Origin: Phymatolithon calcareum
Lineage: Eukaryota > Rhodophyta > Florideophyceae > Hapalidiales
Length of the DNA: 64,000 nt
Direction of reading: 5' to 3'
NCBI GenBank assembly: GCA_977006965.1
Contig: OZ345352.1
Location: 744,001 to 808,000, forward strand
In this document: piece by piece, positions 1 to 10,824 of the stretch
Layout of the letters: each line of letters opens with the position of its first letter
Numbering within the stretch: the stretch's first letter is position 1
Program-made: the position numbers and the translations under genes
The notes under the pieces: generated by a model
Databases searched by the model: none
The model's input: the letters and a program-made list of their open reading frames with translations, nothing else
Told to the model about the DNA's origin: nothing

Positions 1-1657
1 CGACTTTTAGCATTTCAGCCTTCACCTCGTCTAAGCCTGGTGCCTTTCCGTTTGGTGCTTTACGGATAGCCGCTTCAATTTTTGTCCTTATGTCCTCTGT
101 GCAGGAGAATTTTCTTAGTCCGGGTTGCCACTTTTCGGTGCTATGGCATGTCGCTGAGATATGGGCTGAGAATTTAGCGCAATTCATGGGGCTTCCTGTC
201 ATCTCGTTTCTTAGCTTTCTTCTTCGAATTTTCTTTTTCATCTTGGCAAGTTGCTTCAAAGCCGCTGGTCCATCCTTCTCCTCCAGCTCGGCGATGTATT
301 CTTGATACTGCTCTTTCTTCTTCTTGTCCACCAAGGTTCTGATTTGGTACTTACACTCGTGGTAACGACCCCAGTCTTCCGGTGCTTGGGATGATCTGGC
401 TTTCCGGTAAAGTTTCTTTCGCTTCAGTGCCATTTTGTCGAGCTCTGTATTCCAAAATGACTTATAGCGTGCCGGTGTGCGTTTTCTAGTTCTCCACGGA
501 TCACACCAGGTTTTAACAAGTCGCTTGTACCCCTGGTGTAGATCTCTTACATTGCTGCACTTTTTGAGGTCTTCGATGACTCCGGGAATGCCTTCTTGGT
601 ACTTACGAAGCGCGATTTCTTTCTTGGATTCTTTTCTTGACTTTCCTCCGAGGTCCAAAATCTCTCGTACACTGGGAGTGTTCAAGAAAGGGCTGAGTAT
701 ACAGAAGTGTATTCAGATATACAAGGCGCTAGTACAGCCACGCTGGGAGTACGCAATGCACTTAACGCCCTGGACAGAAGACGTACAAAATGCCGTCAAG
801 GAAGTAGAAGCAACATTCTTCAATCAAGTATTCGGGCCACTGGCCCGAGGAAGGACCGATAGGCTCCGTCTCCTGTGCCGGATCCAGGCGGCCGCACATC
901 GACGAGAAATGTTGGCCTTCAAAATGCTGAGAAGGAACAAGGCGAAAGAACGTATGTATTCAAAGGAAGTGCCAGAAAGAAGAAACAACGATGAATGGCA
1001 GTACACGAAGAAAGATATCGCCGCGATGGAGACCAGAGAGCCGTTCGGTGAAGCGGTAAAGCATATCCAAGGAAACCAATCGTCGCAAGAACTTCGATCG
1101 AAATTTCTGGAAATGGAAGGAGACCGCCTAGAATCGAAGCGGAAAAGAAAGATACCATACGACAAAACAAGAGAATTCCCAGCAATCCTCAAGTTCCCCA
1201 AGGTGAAGCACAGACAACTCGCACTGCAGTATGCCTGTGGCAGATTCCCACAGGTGTCAACAACAAGTATGACTGAAGAATTCGGCACCAGAGCCAGAGA
1301 GCATATGGAGACCCTTGAACGCACGCTAGCAGGGTACGAACTCGAAGGAGAAAAACGACTGGAAACAGAAAAGGCGCTAGATGAGCTCTTACTATTTAGC
1401 AAGACACTCATAGAACGCATGGAGAACGAAGAAGGCCTGTATTAATCCGCAGAATGCAAGGCAAAAAGTGGTCGAGTCCAAGCACCAACAATCCCGTAGA
1501 GGACTGAGATAGGACTACTTTGAGTCCTAAGTTTTCCCGTCTGCGATTCTAGTGGACGTTTTGTGAGCTACACAAAGGTAGGTAGCACCAGAGGAAGCCT
1601 TGCCCATATCTTCGGAAGTCTGTGGGGCTTTTAAATAAACTTGAAAGGAAAAAAAAA
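1..1657. mobile_element. LINE family A copy with inverted 5' segment
   Basis: Bases 1 to about 666 are the reverse complement of the middle of the full-length LINE A in this window (its bases about 39551-40214). From about 667 the sequence switches to forward orientation and matches the 3' part of ORF2 (from about 41101) through its stop at 1443-1445 and the 3' UTR to the A-run near 1650. The forward half encodes the last ~260 residues of ORF2 without a stop, so the copy is fairly young. An inverted upstream block joined to a forward 3' block is the classic product of twin priming during target-primed reverse transcription. The left end lies outside the window, so no target duplication can be checked. 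Confidence 0.9.
668..1445 (+). pseudogene. LINE A ORF2 C-terminal fragment
   Basis: This stretch encodes the C-terminal domain of LINE A ORF2, from the region after the reverse transcriptase thumb (residues LGVFKKGLS) to the terminal EEGLY and stop. It differs from the full-length copy by only scattered substitutions. It lacks the endonuclease and polymerase domains and opens out of the inversion junction, so it is not an autonomous gene. The open frame starting at 477 reads through the junction and joins antisense LINE codons to sense codons; that fusion is an artefact of the inversion. Confidence 0.85.
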
Positions 1658-2653
1658 GTAGTCCCGCAGGCGTGATTTCGGTCCCTCGAGCCCCCCGCGG
1701 GCCCGTCGGGACCAAAATCACTCCCTTGTGACGTCCATCGTGAATCCTCGTCATGGCCGGTCGCTTAAGTTTCATGCGATAACATATTCATGTCGCGGAT
1801 TCGAATCCTCAGACATGCTACCCACAATAGGGTAACTCTTCTCTTATAAGATGTTTGTTAAATGCTGGAATCTGCACTTCCAAAAGGGGCTTTATGGGAA
1901 TTGAAGCACAAAATAGTTCTGGAATCGGGAAGGCGAATGCATCACTAACCACCTGAGGAATCTAATTCTCCAAAACAGAAATATAGTCGATATTAGGAGT
2001 ACCCATGAGCAGAGCCGAATGCCCCACCAGGAAACTGCACAAGAAGAAGATGTCAGAGCAGATTAGTTGCCATACCGAACTGAAAGATCTGCAAATCTTA
2101 CAGAGACGTGTCGAAGTGATACTGCACTAGCTCACGGCGAATTGATGTCCGCTTGCTGCACGCTTTCATCATGGTGACAGCGAGGATACCACAAGCCTAC
2201 GAACAACAGTGCAAGATGTGCATGAACTTTGTCAAGGAAATAGTGGAACAAGAAAATACGCGCTGTTCTCATCGGCTGTTTCTTGGCGACAATTAATAGG
2301 GAGAAAGAGTGGAAGCATATTAGAAGGTCTGCGAAGGAAGCAACCCATAGAGTTTCTCAAATGCTTGAAAAACTTGCTCGAGGGTAAGCTCAGGAGCTTA
2401 TTCAAGATTAGCGCCCTCCGCAAAAGTGAAAGAAGGAAAAAAGAAGTGTATATTTTTATTTAAACATATAAATTGCTCTATGTATCGCACAGGATAGAAC
2501 AGAATGGAGAAATCTTAGACCCTCGAAGTGCTGCTAACCATACTTTAGGGGAAGTACAGAATACAACACAGTACAATAGTTTTTTGAATGCTGCTCAACG
2601 CATCCGCAGACGCTTGAGGCAACTTTGCGAATGCCATATATCCATGGGCAATG
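1658..2653. other. intergenic, with a foldback
   Basis: No convincing gene. Bases about 1673-1726 form a GC-rich foldback: a GTGATTTCGGTCC arm pairs with GGACCAAAATCAC across about 25 bases containing GGGCCC. At 1765-1825 a Ser/Leu-tRNA-like string (a TGGCCGGT box followed by GGATTCGAATCC) is present but cannot form a full cloverleaf. The rest is featureless. Confidence 0.4.
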
Positions 2654-2790
2654 TCCTTCGTGGTTGATTCGAAAAGGAGATTTTAGGAGAATAGAGTATG
2701 AAAGAGTGAGAAGCGGCCCTGTTACTCAAATTGAGGTTTTGGGAGCTTTTAAAAATAAAACATCACATAGCCCCCCTCCTTCGTGGTTGA
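2654..2790 (+). mobile_element. LINE family B 3' tail with 14-bp TSD
   Basis: A 109-bp insert (2668-2776) holds only the end of the LINE B coding region and its 3' tail (GGAGATTTTAGGAG, then GCGGCCCTGTTACTC, then GGGAGCTTTTAAAAATAAA and a C-rich end). It is bracketed by perfect 14-bp direct repeats TCCTTCGTGGTTGA at 2654-2667 and 2777-2790. This is a heavily 5'-truncated LINE insertion. The family ends in ACATATxxCCCC rather than poly(A). Confidence 0.88.
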
Positions 2791-3049
2791 ACGTTTGCAT
2801 GGTGGGGTGCGACAAGATCTGACGGACGAAGATTAAGCAGGATTGTGGAGGAGACAGATGACACAGGGGCAGAGCTAGAACTCGAAACTCTCGACTGTAT
2901 ACGGGAATCAAACTCGACAACGGACATTCAAGATAGACCTGGCCTTCGGCGAGTATAGGAACAAAAAGAAGAGCACCGCATCAGGAAAATTACGTTCGCC
3001 AAGAATAGTATACCGCACCTAGCAGTGAGGATGAACGAAAGCAGATACA

Positions 3050-3335
3050 GAATTCTTTGTGCAATGTGGTTTGTAGGCCATTTTACGAGAAACCCACCGA
3101 AGTTAATTGAAGAAACGGGCAGTCAAGGATCATGGGCAGTTGGAACACTCAAAAGAATCCTGAAGAAGCCTTCATGGTCCCCGGCAGAAGAGATTGACGT
3201 GGCTAGAGCCATTGACGTGATTCTATGTAATTCCGATTAAGAAAGCTGAATTTTCAATACTAATAGAATATGCCCAGGTGCCGACTTTCCTCCAGTTGGG
3301 ACACATGGTACCTTCTCAATAAATCCAATTAGTTA
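3050..3335 (+). repeat. repeat family C, copy 1 (C-terminal coding fragment plus 3' UTR)
   Basis: The reading frame ending at 3240 has the C-terminus GSQGSWAVGTLKRILKKPSW...ARAIDVILCNSD. The same protein end, with synonymous and conservative changes, recurs at 8425-8720 (-) and 42366-42660 (-). All three copies share a 3' flank with GTGCCGACTTTCCTC, GTTGGGACACAT and CTTCTCAATAAATCC. It is the end of a dispersed gene or transposon that I cannot name. No terminal repeat or target duplication was found for this copy. Confidence 0.7.
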
Positions 3336-4285
3336 CGACAAGATCTGTCGGGATACCAATACCTACTTCTCGTCCATATTTGCATCCGAGCAGACTGTGG
3401 GCTGGATCAGAAAGCGGAATGATAAGAAAGTAGATTTTTATTTAAAAGTTACCAAAGCATTTGTGACGTTTGGAGGAAAATATGGCTTGATTCTGTCCTA
3501 GCAAGGGTTTCGTAGTGGGTGTTCCACAGTTCGATGGTCAACCTGAATCAGATTGAGAAAATTCGTCCGTTCCCATATATGGTTGGACCAGTAAATCACT
3601 TTAGGTGCGATACATTTATGCTGCTTCTAGCACTTTTAAGCGCAATGGATGAGGAGAAGAGAAATGAAAAATTTAATATTGCTGTTCACTGTATCCGACA
3701 TGAATCTTTGACTCCTGCACACTCATGTGGTTTTGAAGCTCTTTAAAAATTTGTTAAGAAAAGTCCATTTGCTAAAATTCTAGTCTTACAAAGAAATGCT
3801 GACAATCGATTAAAAACGTGACATAAACGGGTCGTTGAGCCTACCATACTTCACGGTGTTCGCATATGAGAAGTCGACTTCACAACCTTGATATATCAAT
3901 ATACGGCCTGACGATCTATGCGATCTACATGATGCGCAAAATCCGACAAGACTCAGTTGACGGTGCAATGTGATAGGATCTCTGTGCCCTCAGAACTCTG
4001 GCAGCAGTTGTAACGCGTACTAAGGCGCTGTAATGCAAGACAGACGGAGCTATGAAACAACAATACTTCCAGGTGCTTTTCTTGGTTCTCGAGCACTTCT
4101 TCTCCGTAATTGATGACGCACGAGGTGTGGCCATTGCTCTTCGTGAGACTAACCAAGCCAGTGATGAAAAGCGTTGCACATGTGGCCTAGTTAGAGGAAG
4201 GGGCACTATAGAAAATCATTGGGCGATAATGAGGTCTGACGCCAGGTCTTATTGCAGTATTTTTATCGACTTTTGCTAAGATGTA
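3336..4285. other. intergenic, no feature seen
   Basis: AT-rich sequence with only short shadow frames. I see no repeat, domain or regulatory pattern that stands out. Confidence 0.5.
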
Positions 4286-5146
4286 TCACTTATAGATGGA
4301 AACAGTACGTCCATTCAGAGCCTGCATAGGTCTGTTCTTCGGCATTCCTCCGCAGAGACGCTTCAACTCATTACGTTGAGAGCGCTTGACGGTCCCAATT
4401 TTCGAGGACATGACAAAAGTCACACCTTCAGTGCACGGTGGCGTAGTCAGGCCTCCGCTGTACACCATGAGATTGGAAGAAACAGGACCCAACAGGCTTT
4501 TCAAGTTGATGAAGTCCGAGCTCTTCGTGCAAGCGATATCCAAGAATGTCTGAAATTGCGAATTATATCCTCGCTTCTTCTTCGTCTTGAAGAACTTTGA
4601 GACGACTAGCAATTCTCCGCTTTTCGAAACATGAACGAAGTGAAGCTCGATAGGATATCTCCGGTAATTCAGAAGATGTTCGCTTCGGAAGTGCATGTGC
4701 ATCTTACTCATATAGTACGTCTTATCATTGAAAGTGGTTTCACCACAGGTTCCCTCTGATTTGCAATTGAGAATGAAATTGCCTGACGCAATCTTGTACT
4801 CCATTTCGGCGTCGTTTGACAAGTTGATCTTCGGAGCGTTCTTCGCAGGCTTTTCCTCCAAGTCACAGGTCATAATATTGATCGGTGATTGAGAGTTACC
4901 GTCGCATGAGCTTGGACCGCAGTGGGGACAGGAACTGAACTTGATAAAGTCAGGAGATGAGCAGTCGAGATCACCCCATCGTGAAGGGCCATTACGATCG
5001 CGACGAGAGTAGCTGTAGGCGGCAATTCCAGCAACCTGACCAGGTTGCACAGATGAATCCACGAAGGGACAGGTGTTCTTCGCTGATGCGAAAGAGAAGA
5101 CGAAGGATAGTGACACGAGAAGAGTGAGGTGCGAAATGGCTGCCAT
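4286..5146 (-). CDS. secreted alpha-type carbonic anhydrase
   Basis: It interconverts CO2 and bicarbonate, probably outside the cell or in the secretory pathway. The ATG at 5146 is chosen; the frame extends upstream only to a GTG. The 286-residue product starts with a hydrophobic signal peptide (about residues 1-22, ending ASA). Family signatures follow: QSPINI at 86-91, the zinc-ligand pair MHMHF with H150 and H152, the third ligand H169 in IELHFVH, and LTTPPCTEGV near 233-242 carrying the catalytic Thr. At least eight cysteines, including a CPHC cluster near 73-76, suggest extra disulfides compared with animal enzymes. The length is normal for the family. A TATAAATA box lies at 5247-5254 on the coding strand, about 100 bases upstream. 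It is not part of any repeat and looks intact. Confidence 0.93.
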   Translation of the reverse strand: MAAISHLTLLVSLSFVFSFASAKNTCPFVDSSVQPGQVAGIAAYSYSRRDRNGPSRWGDLDCSSPDFIKFSSCPHCGPSSCDGNSQSPINIMTCDLEEKPAKNAPKINLSNDAEMEYKIASGNFILNCKSEGTCGETTFNDKTYYMSKMHMHFRSEHLLNYRRYPIELHFVHVSKSGELLVVSKFFKTKKKRGYNSQFQTFLDIACTKSSDFINLKSLLGPVSSNLMVYSGGLTTPPCTEGVTFVMSSKIGTVKRSQRNELKRLCGGMPKNRPMQALNGRTVSIYK

Positions 5147-5246
5147 TCTGATGGGTGCCACGAGCTGTCAGGAAGGTGTTAAATGTTGATGGTGACTTCC
5201 AGATGGGGTTCGTGAGGAAATAGATGACCGGGCAGACGCCCACATG

Positions 5247-5254
5247 TATTTATA
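5247..5254 (-). promoter_or_regulatory. TATA box of the carbonic anhydrase gene
   Basis: TATAAATA on the minus strand, about 100 bases upstream of the carbonic anhydrase ATG. The F-box gene has a TATA-like element at a similar distance. Confidence 0.6.
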
Positions 5255-6337
5255 CTGCTTTTGTTCACTGCCGTGGAAGAGAGCCTTCAATAAGTCTAAG
5301 TACATGTTTGAAACAATGCTTCTTCGGTACTCTTCGTCATGGAACGTATTTACACTCAGCTGACCAAGACATACTTTGAAGCAAGTTAACACGTTTTTCC
5401 AAGTAGAGTGTAGTGTCATCTCGGTAACAAAGAAAAAGCCAGAAGATCATCAGTTTCAAATATTATACTTTTTAACACCACTAAGTCAACCAGAACGGAA
5501 TGCACATGCTTCTGGACAGCATAAGACTAGAGCATTGTAGCGCAACTGGTGCTTGCAGCCTACTTAGGCCGTCGCGTAGCACTAATCACGAGCTGCAGCA
5601 GCTATTGCAGTGTTGTACTATTGAGAGATGTTGTTGCGAAAGGCCACAGTGCGCGCATTGAAAATTCTTTAAACAATGATCGCCGTGCACTGTTAGTGAC
5701 TTCTAAGTCGTTATGGGTGGAATGAGCCAAGAAGTTTCGAGAAATTCAGCTACGCTAAGATTAGCACGGTGGTGAGTTCTATACTGTAAATTTCTTCTAC
5801 CCCTGCAGGCTGAGATGAAGCACTTAAAAATAGAAGTCGGTTATATGCAGATATCTAGTTCTACTGTACTTTTTTATGCAGGTTTCCGAAAAGCGTGCAC
5901 CCTCGTCATGACGAGTTACAGTAGATTCTTTTACAGTAGTGTCTATTATACAAGAGGCCCTCAATTGAGCACAACAGTTTCATATTTCTAGCGCTTTTGT
6001 AGATATTGGTGGAACGCCAAAAAATAGACACTAGAGCAAAGTACTGTATACTAACAACTGCTGTTTGTTGCGCAAGGGATCTATGAATCGAAGCAAAATT
6101 ATGAAAAGGCGACGGATGACTCATAAGCAGCACAATGTCAAAGCAAGAGAAATCATCCAATGCCTTGTTGAGCAAAGTTTAAAAAGGGTGTTTGTAGAAA
6201 TGCAAGGCCAATAAAGGATTACAGTGTTGTTATTTCTCAGTTGTAAAAATATTCATGTCTTCGATCCACAAGTCCCCGGCTTTGCCTCTTGAAAAACACT
6301 GCGCTTGTCTTTTCCCTCTGCTCTGAACCGACGGAAC
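5255..6337. other. intergenic, no feature seen
   Basis: Only short shadow frames. No repeat or domain recognised. Confidence 0.45.
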
Positions 6338-6557
6338 AGTTTGCACAGCTAAAGCGGTCGAGTCCAAGCACCAACAACCCCGTCGAGGGCTGAGATAGGA
6401 TTACCTTGATCCTGAGTTTTCCCGTCCGCCATTCTGGTGGGCGTTTCGTGAGCTGCAGCAACGTAGATAGTAGCATCAGAGGAAGACTTGTCCATATCTT
6501 CGGAAGGCTGTGGGGCTTTTAAATAAACTTGAATTATAAAAAGTAGTTTACACAACT
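6338..6557 (+). mobile_element. LINE A 3' UTR fragment with imperfect TSD
   Basis: Bases 6351-6544 match the LINE A 3' UTR (GGTCGAGTCCAAGCACCAAC through GGGGCTTTTAAATAAACTTG) with moderate divergence. The insert is flanked by AGTTTGCACAGCT (6338-6350) and AGTTTACACAACT (6545-6557), a 13-bp target duplication with two mismatches. It carries no coding sequence, and the A-tail is decayed to ATTATAAAAAGT. This is an older, severely 5'-truncated insertion. Confidence 0.82.
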
Positions 6558-8424
6558 CCCAGAACGAGTCTCATGTTCAGCATGTCATCCATTTGTAGTT
6601 TTTGTAACTTAGCAAGCATGCAACCTTTCCGACGCGGCGAAGACCCGCAAATGTGCGAAATATTGATGCCTTTCTCTGGATGGCTGTAAATAAGATCTTC
6701 GCATCCATCTATTGGACCTTCGTCACCTGAAAGAGGACGTCCTCTTACTAACACGCGAAATAATGGCGCGTCTAATCCTAAGCACGATGCCAGTAATCAA
6801 TACTGTATGCCTTGATTGACCGAAGTCTTCGCTTTGGTCGACTGTCGTTTCATAATCTATTTTCCACTCACTCTTTGCACAAAAACCGTACAGTATCTAA
6901 TGCTGCAACCAAAATTATTCTGATTAATCGGTCTGCTCACATATGTCATTAGAAATTTGAAACCAAGATTTCTCCTTTATGACTCAAGACATCTAAATAA
7001 AAAACTCTATTACGTTACATATATGTAACGCACATATCGCTTCCAATGACCACCGTAGAAGAGTGTAGCAGGTCAGCAGGCGACTGCGGCTGGGATCACT
7101 TCCATTCATGTTTTCATTGATACGGTAAATGCGCAGCGATGCTGCATCATGATGATGCACGTCGAGCTCGATATTGTCGACAAAGAGCCGACGAAGTGGA
7201 GCTCTCACATCTAATTTTAGATAACACCTGTGTATCACGTGCCAATTCATGATATGGAATGACTGGTGCTTTCCATTCTGCGGACCAGGAAGCGGAGGAC
7301 CAAGGGCCAGCGCTCGTGCAATCGCAGAAGATATTGGGTTACAGTAGAATCATGATAGTTCCTACTGTAACCCAATAATCCCCCCAAGGAGAAAGAATCC
7401 ATGTACTGCACCATGCACGTCACTGATGTTTCGACTAAACTTTTCAAATTCATTATTCTTATCTCAATTGCATTTCGGCTTAAATTCGGGAAAAAAGACA
7501 TCGCAATCCGCCGAAAATCAGAAACAATTCTCTCATTGGTGCAGGTCTAACGCCATCAGCATCAAGCGTTCTGCGGAGCAGTGCGATTTCGCGATGGATC
7601 CTGTCGTCAAAAGCATGTTCATTGGTACTTTTAATCGGCGATTTGAAAAGATTATCAGTCAATCCGTGCAGAGTGCGACACGGATCGTACAATGAGCTTA
7701 CGAGCGCGTACATTCAGAATCACACAAGCAATCGTTACGAATTCAATCGGAGAATTACGGCGAAACTGTTGCGTTCTTCCCAGTCCGATTTGTCCACGAC
7801 GTCCAATGAGTTTTCTACTCCTTCGCTTGGCAGGTGAGCGTCACGTCGACTGCAACTATGCCCGGACTCCGTTGGGCTATTCAACCGCCTTAAGGAACTC
7901 TGGTTTGAGAATCTACTCCCTGTCCGACTGAGGGTCGTCAAAGCTCAAGCAGCATATAACCTAAAGCTGGCCGGTGGGCCTTGCTGCTGCCCTTCTCTTT
8001 GTATAGGTGCCAAAGAGATACCTGCTTCAACCTTCCTCGAGGTGTTACAGTGCTCTAACGGCGCGGCAAGCAGTCCAATACCTGTCATACGGATTCGAAG
8101 TGGAGTAGGTGCATGAAACGATTGCTTAGTTGCGCTGTGCCGGTTGTAGCTCGTGTGACGGGCGAGGCCCTTAACTGTGTCGTCATCAAGAGGGTGTCTT
8201 GTAGACGGTCTTTTGATGACGACGCAATTATGAATTCAGCGGTTTATTCGGCATTCCGTCACAGAGAATGAATTATTTGTTCCACATGGAAGAAGTAGAA
8301 ATAACTCTTGCAGAGGACCACGTCAGACATATATATGCAATGTAAGGCAATAATTCGAATAGCTCACCTATTCAAGTTACTTCTGATGTTAACTGGAGAT
8401 CAGCGGCAAGCAACTGCTGTAGTC
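6558..8424. other. intergenic, with a perfect hairpin
   Basis: No gene supported. Holds the 16-bp-arm hairpin at 7332-7377 (listed separately) and a looser foldback near 8180-8225 (GTCGTCATCAA pairing with TTGATGACGAC). The short frames at 7426-7941 show no family resemblance. Confidence 0.4.
7332..7377. repeat. perfect inverted repeat (hairpin)
   Basis: Arms TATTGGGTTACAGTAG (7332-7347) and CTACTGTAACCCAATA (7362-7377) are exact reverse complements over 16 bp with a 14-base loop. No gene nearby explains it. It could be a small foldback element, a hairpin RNA locus or a replication template-switch scar. Confidence 0.8.
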
Positions 8425-8720
8425 AGCTATGTCTAAATTAAGTGGATTAATTGAGAAGGTAAGATGTGTCCCAACCTGAGGAACGTCGGCACCTTCCTGA
8501 GCATATTTTCTACTAGCGTCAAATTTTTTTCATTTGCCTTAATCAGAATGGCATAGTATCACGTCTATTGCTCGGGCCACGTTGTTCTCCTCTGTAGAGG
8601 TCCATATAGGCTTTCCCAGGATGCTGTTGAGTGTTCTAACTGCCCATGCTCCTTGACAGCCCATTTCTTCTAGCAACTTTGGCTAGTCAGCTATGTCTTT
8701 GACATCATCTATGCCGCACA
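8425..8720 (-). repeat. repeat family C, copy 2
   Basis: Read on the minus strand it ends in the same protein as the copy at 3050: LLEEMGCQGAWAVRTLNSIL followed by ...VARAIDVILCHSD and a stop. The conserved 3' flank is also present (GTGCCGACGTTCCTC, GTTGGGACACAT, CTTCTCAATTAATCC). The upstream frame is broken by stops, so this copy is inactive. Confidence 0.7.
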
Positions 8721-9379
8721 GCTCCACATTAACATGAGTTTGAGGATGAAGAGGTATCCTTTGCGCGCTTCGCATCACATGCGCGTGTTGACTGCTTCGC
8801 TCTTAAAGAACATATCGACAAGCTCACCGTTTGTTAGGGCGGTTAAGTTCATTTTGGTAGGTACGTGAAGAGCAGTGGGTTGGAATGCAAAATAAAGACA
8901 ACGGTTAGATGAGGCCCTGTCACGATCGTCCAGCACACTTGCGCAATATCATTAAATTTAGTGTCGAATTATTCGAAACAATTGTAGTACGGTATATTGA
9001 ATCGTCCGACAGGGACTTACAGCGTCGGCAAGCTATGGGTTACCTACGGTAATTACAATTACTTTTACTATAGGATAATTAGCTTCTTCTCGTTGCTCTC
9101 CGATGTCTCCATGGTACTTATGCCTCACTCGATGGCCCACTGCATGGGGGCAAGCGCCCTTGGCTAGAAGTCTTCTTGCCCGCATCTGCAACCGTTCTAT
9201 AGATGGATCCATTGGTCTGCTTCCCTCGGCTCTAGCGCCGTTGTGTCGCTTAATCTCCTCTGATGATCTGATGCTCTGATGCTCCTGTTCTCGTTTGTTT
9301 CTTTTCCGTTCGTGTCCGCTACCGCCACGACGAGCTGCTGCTGCCGAGGAAGAATCGATACATCATCGGACAGAGTGAG
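8721..9379. other. intergenic, no feature seen
   Basis: I looked here for the 3' LTR of the gag-protease remnant that ends at 9380 and found no match to the sequence beyond 10836. Confidence 0.4.
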
Positions 9380-9862
9380 TTAGGTCTCCGGAACAGGAAC
9401 AGTGACAAAGTACGCATACTCCGGAGACACGGATGGGTCAGGAGAGCGGAGCATCACGGACTGGTCGTGTAAATTGATAACAGCGCGGGTGCTGATGAGA
9501 ACGTCCAAACCGAGTATAACATCGCGCGAGAGATCATCGCAGACGATAACATCTGTTGTGACAGAAGTTCGATATGTGAGCGAGAGAGGAAAACGAACAG
9601 CGCCCTTGACGGAGAGCAGAGATCCGTCGGCACCAACGAGACAGAGAGAGGGATCGAAGAGACTCAGCGATTTGTCCTTGGAACGCATTTTGTCTAACAG
9701 ATTAGTAGAGATGCACGTGCGTTTGGCGCCAGTGTCAACCAAGGCAGTGACAGAATCATGAATCAAGTTTATGAGCTTGATGGATGTGGTGAAACGAGAT
9801 GTAGATTTCAGCTGAGTGTAAGCTGAGACACCGCAAACAGTGTGGTGTGAGGCGATGGACAT
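9380..9862 (-). CDS. retropepsin-like aspartic protease of an LTR element
   Basis: The 160-residue frame starts at an ATG at 9862 and contains the retroviral-type protease signature: ALVDTGAKRTCIS (catalytic DTG, about residues 40-52), then a flap-like segment, then the second hallmark VILGLDVL near residue 115. Such proteases process Gag-Pol of LTR retrotransposons; some are domesticated. It stops at 9380 and no reverse transcriptase follows, so the element appears gag-protease only, or the polymerase has been lost. A gag-like frame lies just upstream on the same strand (10098-10824). Confidence 0.78.
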   Translation of the reverse strand: MSIASHHTVCGVSAYTQLKSTSRFTTSIKLINLIHDSVTALVDTGAKRTCISTNLLDKMRSKDKSLSLFDPSLCLVGADGSLLSVKGAVRFPLSLTYRTSVTTDVIVCDDLSRDVILGLDVLISTRAVINLHDQSVMLRSPDPSVSPEYAYFVTVPVPET

Positions 9863-10097
9863 TGACCATGGATCTTGGATAGGGCTGGCATGCTATGGAG
9901 AGATGCCAGTCGATTCCAGTTTTTTGAATCGCGAGGCGAGCGGAGCCAGGACTTAAGCCAACTTGTCTCGCGCAGTATCCACGTATGTACGAGCGAAGAC
10001 CCTTGCTCGGCGTATCGAGGAAGCAGATTGAACACTGGTTTGCAGTGTTGTAGACACGTGCAGTAGAGCCAAATGAGCGAGTCGAAGTGTTTACCTT

Positions 10098-10824
10098 TTA
10101 GTGCCTGATGAGAGTAGATCCATGAGCGCATGACAAAGAGGCCGGTAAAGAGTTCATCTTGCGTTCGTGCGATCGTATGGATTCAATAATAACGGTCAGA
10201 GTCCAGTTTGACTCACCCCAGTACATGATGAGGCGGTCCAAATGTTCGATCAAATCCGGCTCGGATGGAAGCAAGGAGTCGCGAAGTCGAGCAACGATTG
10301 CGTCTTCCACAGCACAAGAGACGTAGTGTCCAGCCGGAGCTGCAGTACAGTACATCGCGTCGTGAAGAGCTGTGAATGAAATGCGAACGTCTCTGCGGCG
10401 AAGAAAGTCTTCCTCCTTGGAAAAATGGGTGGACAAATGCTCATTGATGTCCATAGTCCGAGGTTTGACATATCGAAAAAGAGCGCTGGTGAGGTCTACC
10501 GTTGGTTTCGAGTACGCGCGATCGTTGAAGAGAGCGAATTTCAAAAGGCAGACAAGTAAACAAGGTGTTTGAGGACCTTCAGCTGGGTCGTGTGACGCGA
10601 TGTGCTCCTCCACGACATCTTGAATGGGACGGCAGTTCCGAAGTTCTGCGGTGAGGAAACGAGCAATATCCACCGGATTGCGGACGTTGAGGTCGCCGCA
10701 GAGGTCGGATGCACCCGAGATCCAGTACGAGGCGTCCATATCGGGGCGATACACGAAGGTGTCGTGGAGTTTCTGTTGAGTGACAATAATTTATCGCGCC
10801 ATGTATTTTTGTCCCACCGCATGT
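10098..10824 (-). pseudogene. gag-like frame upstream of the protease
   Basis: On the minus strand a gag-sized frame (contains YRPDMDASYWISG and VEEHIASHDP) runs from about 10790 to 10098, ahead of the protease. Its likely ATG (10824, MRWDKNTWRDK) is in another frame, so a single-base shift near 10790 is needed to join them. I see no zinc knuckle. The gag call rests on size and on position before a retropepsin; sequence similarity to a named gag family could not be tested. Confidence 0.45.

Noticed and set aside
477-1445. A 322-codon open frame as a novel gene
   Set aside because: It crosses the LINE inversion junction: the first part is antisense LINE codons, the second the true ORF2 end.
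1765-1825. Functional tRNA gene
   Set aside because: The T-stem has a mismatch next to TTCGAAT, the acceptor arms do not pair and no anticodon stem forms.
9402-9761. Plus-strand frame of 119 codons
   Set aside because: Shadow of the retropepsin coding sequence on the minus strand, which has clear DTG and ILGLD motifs.
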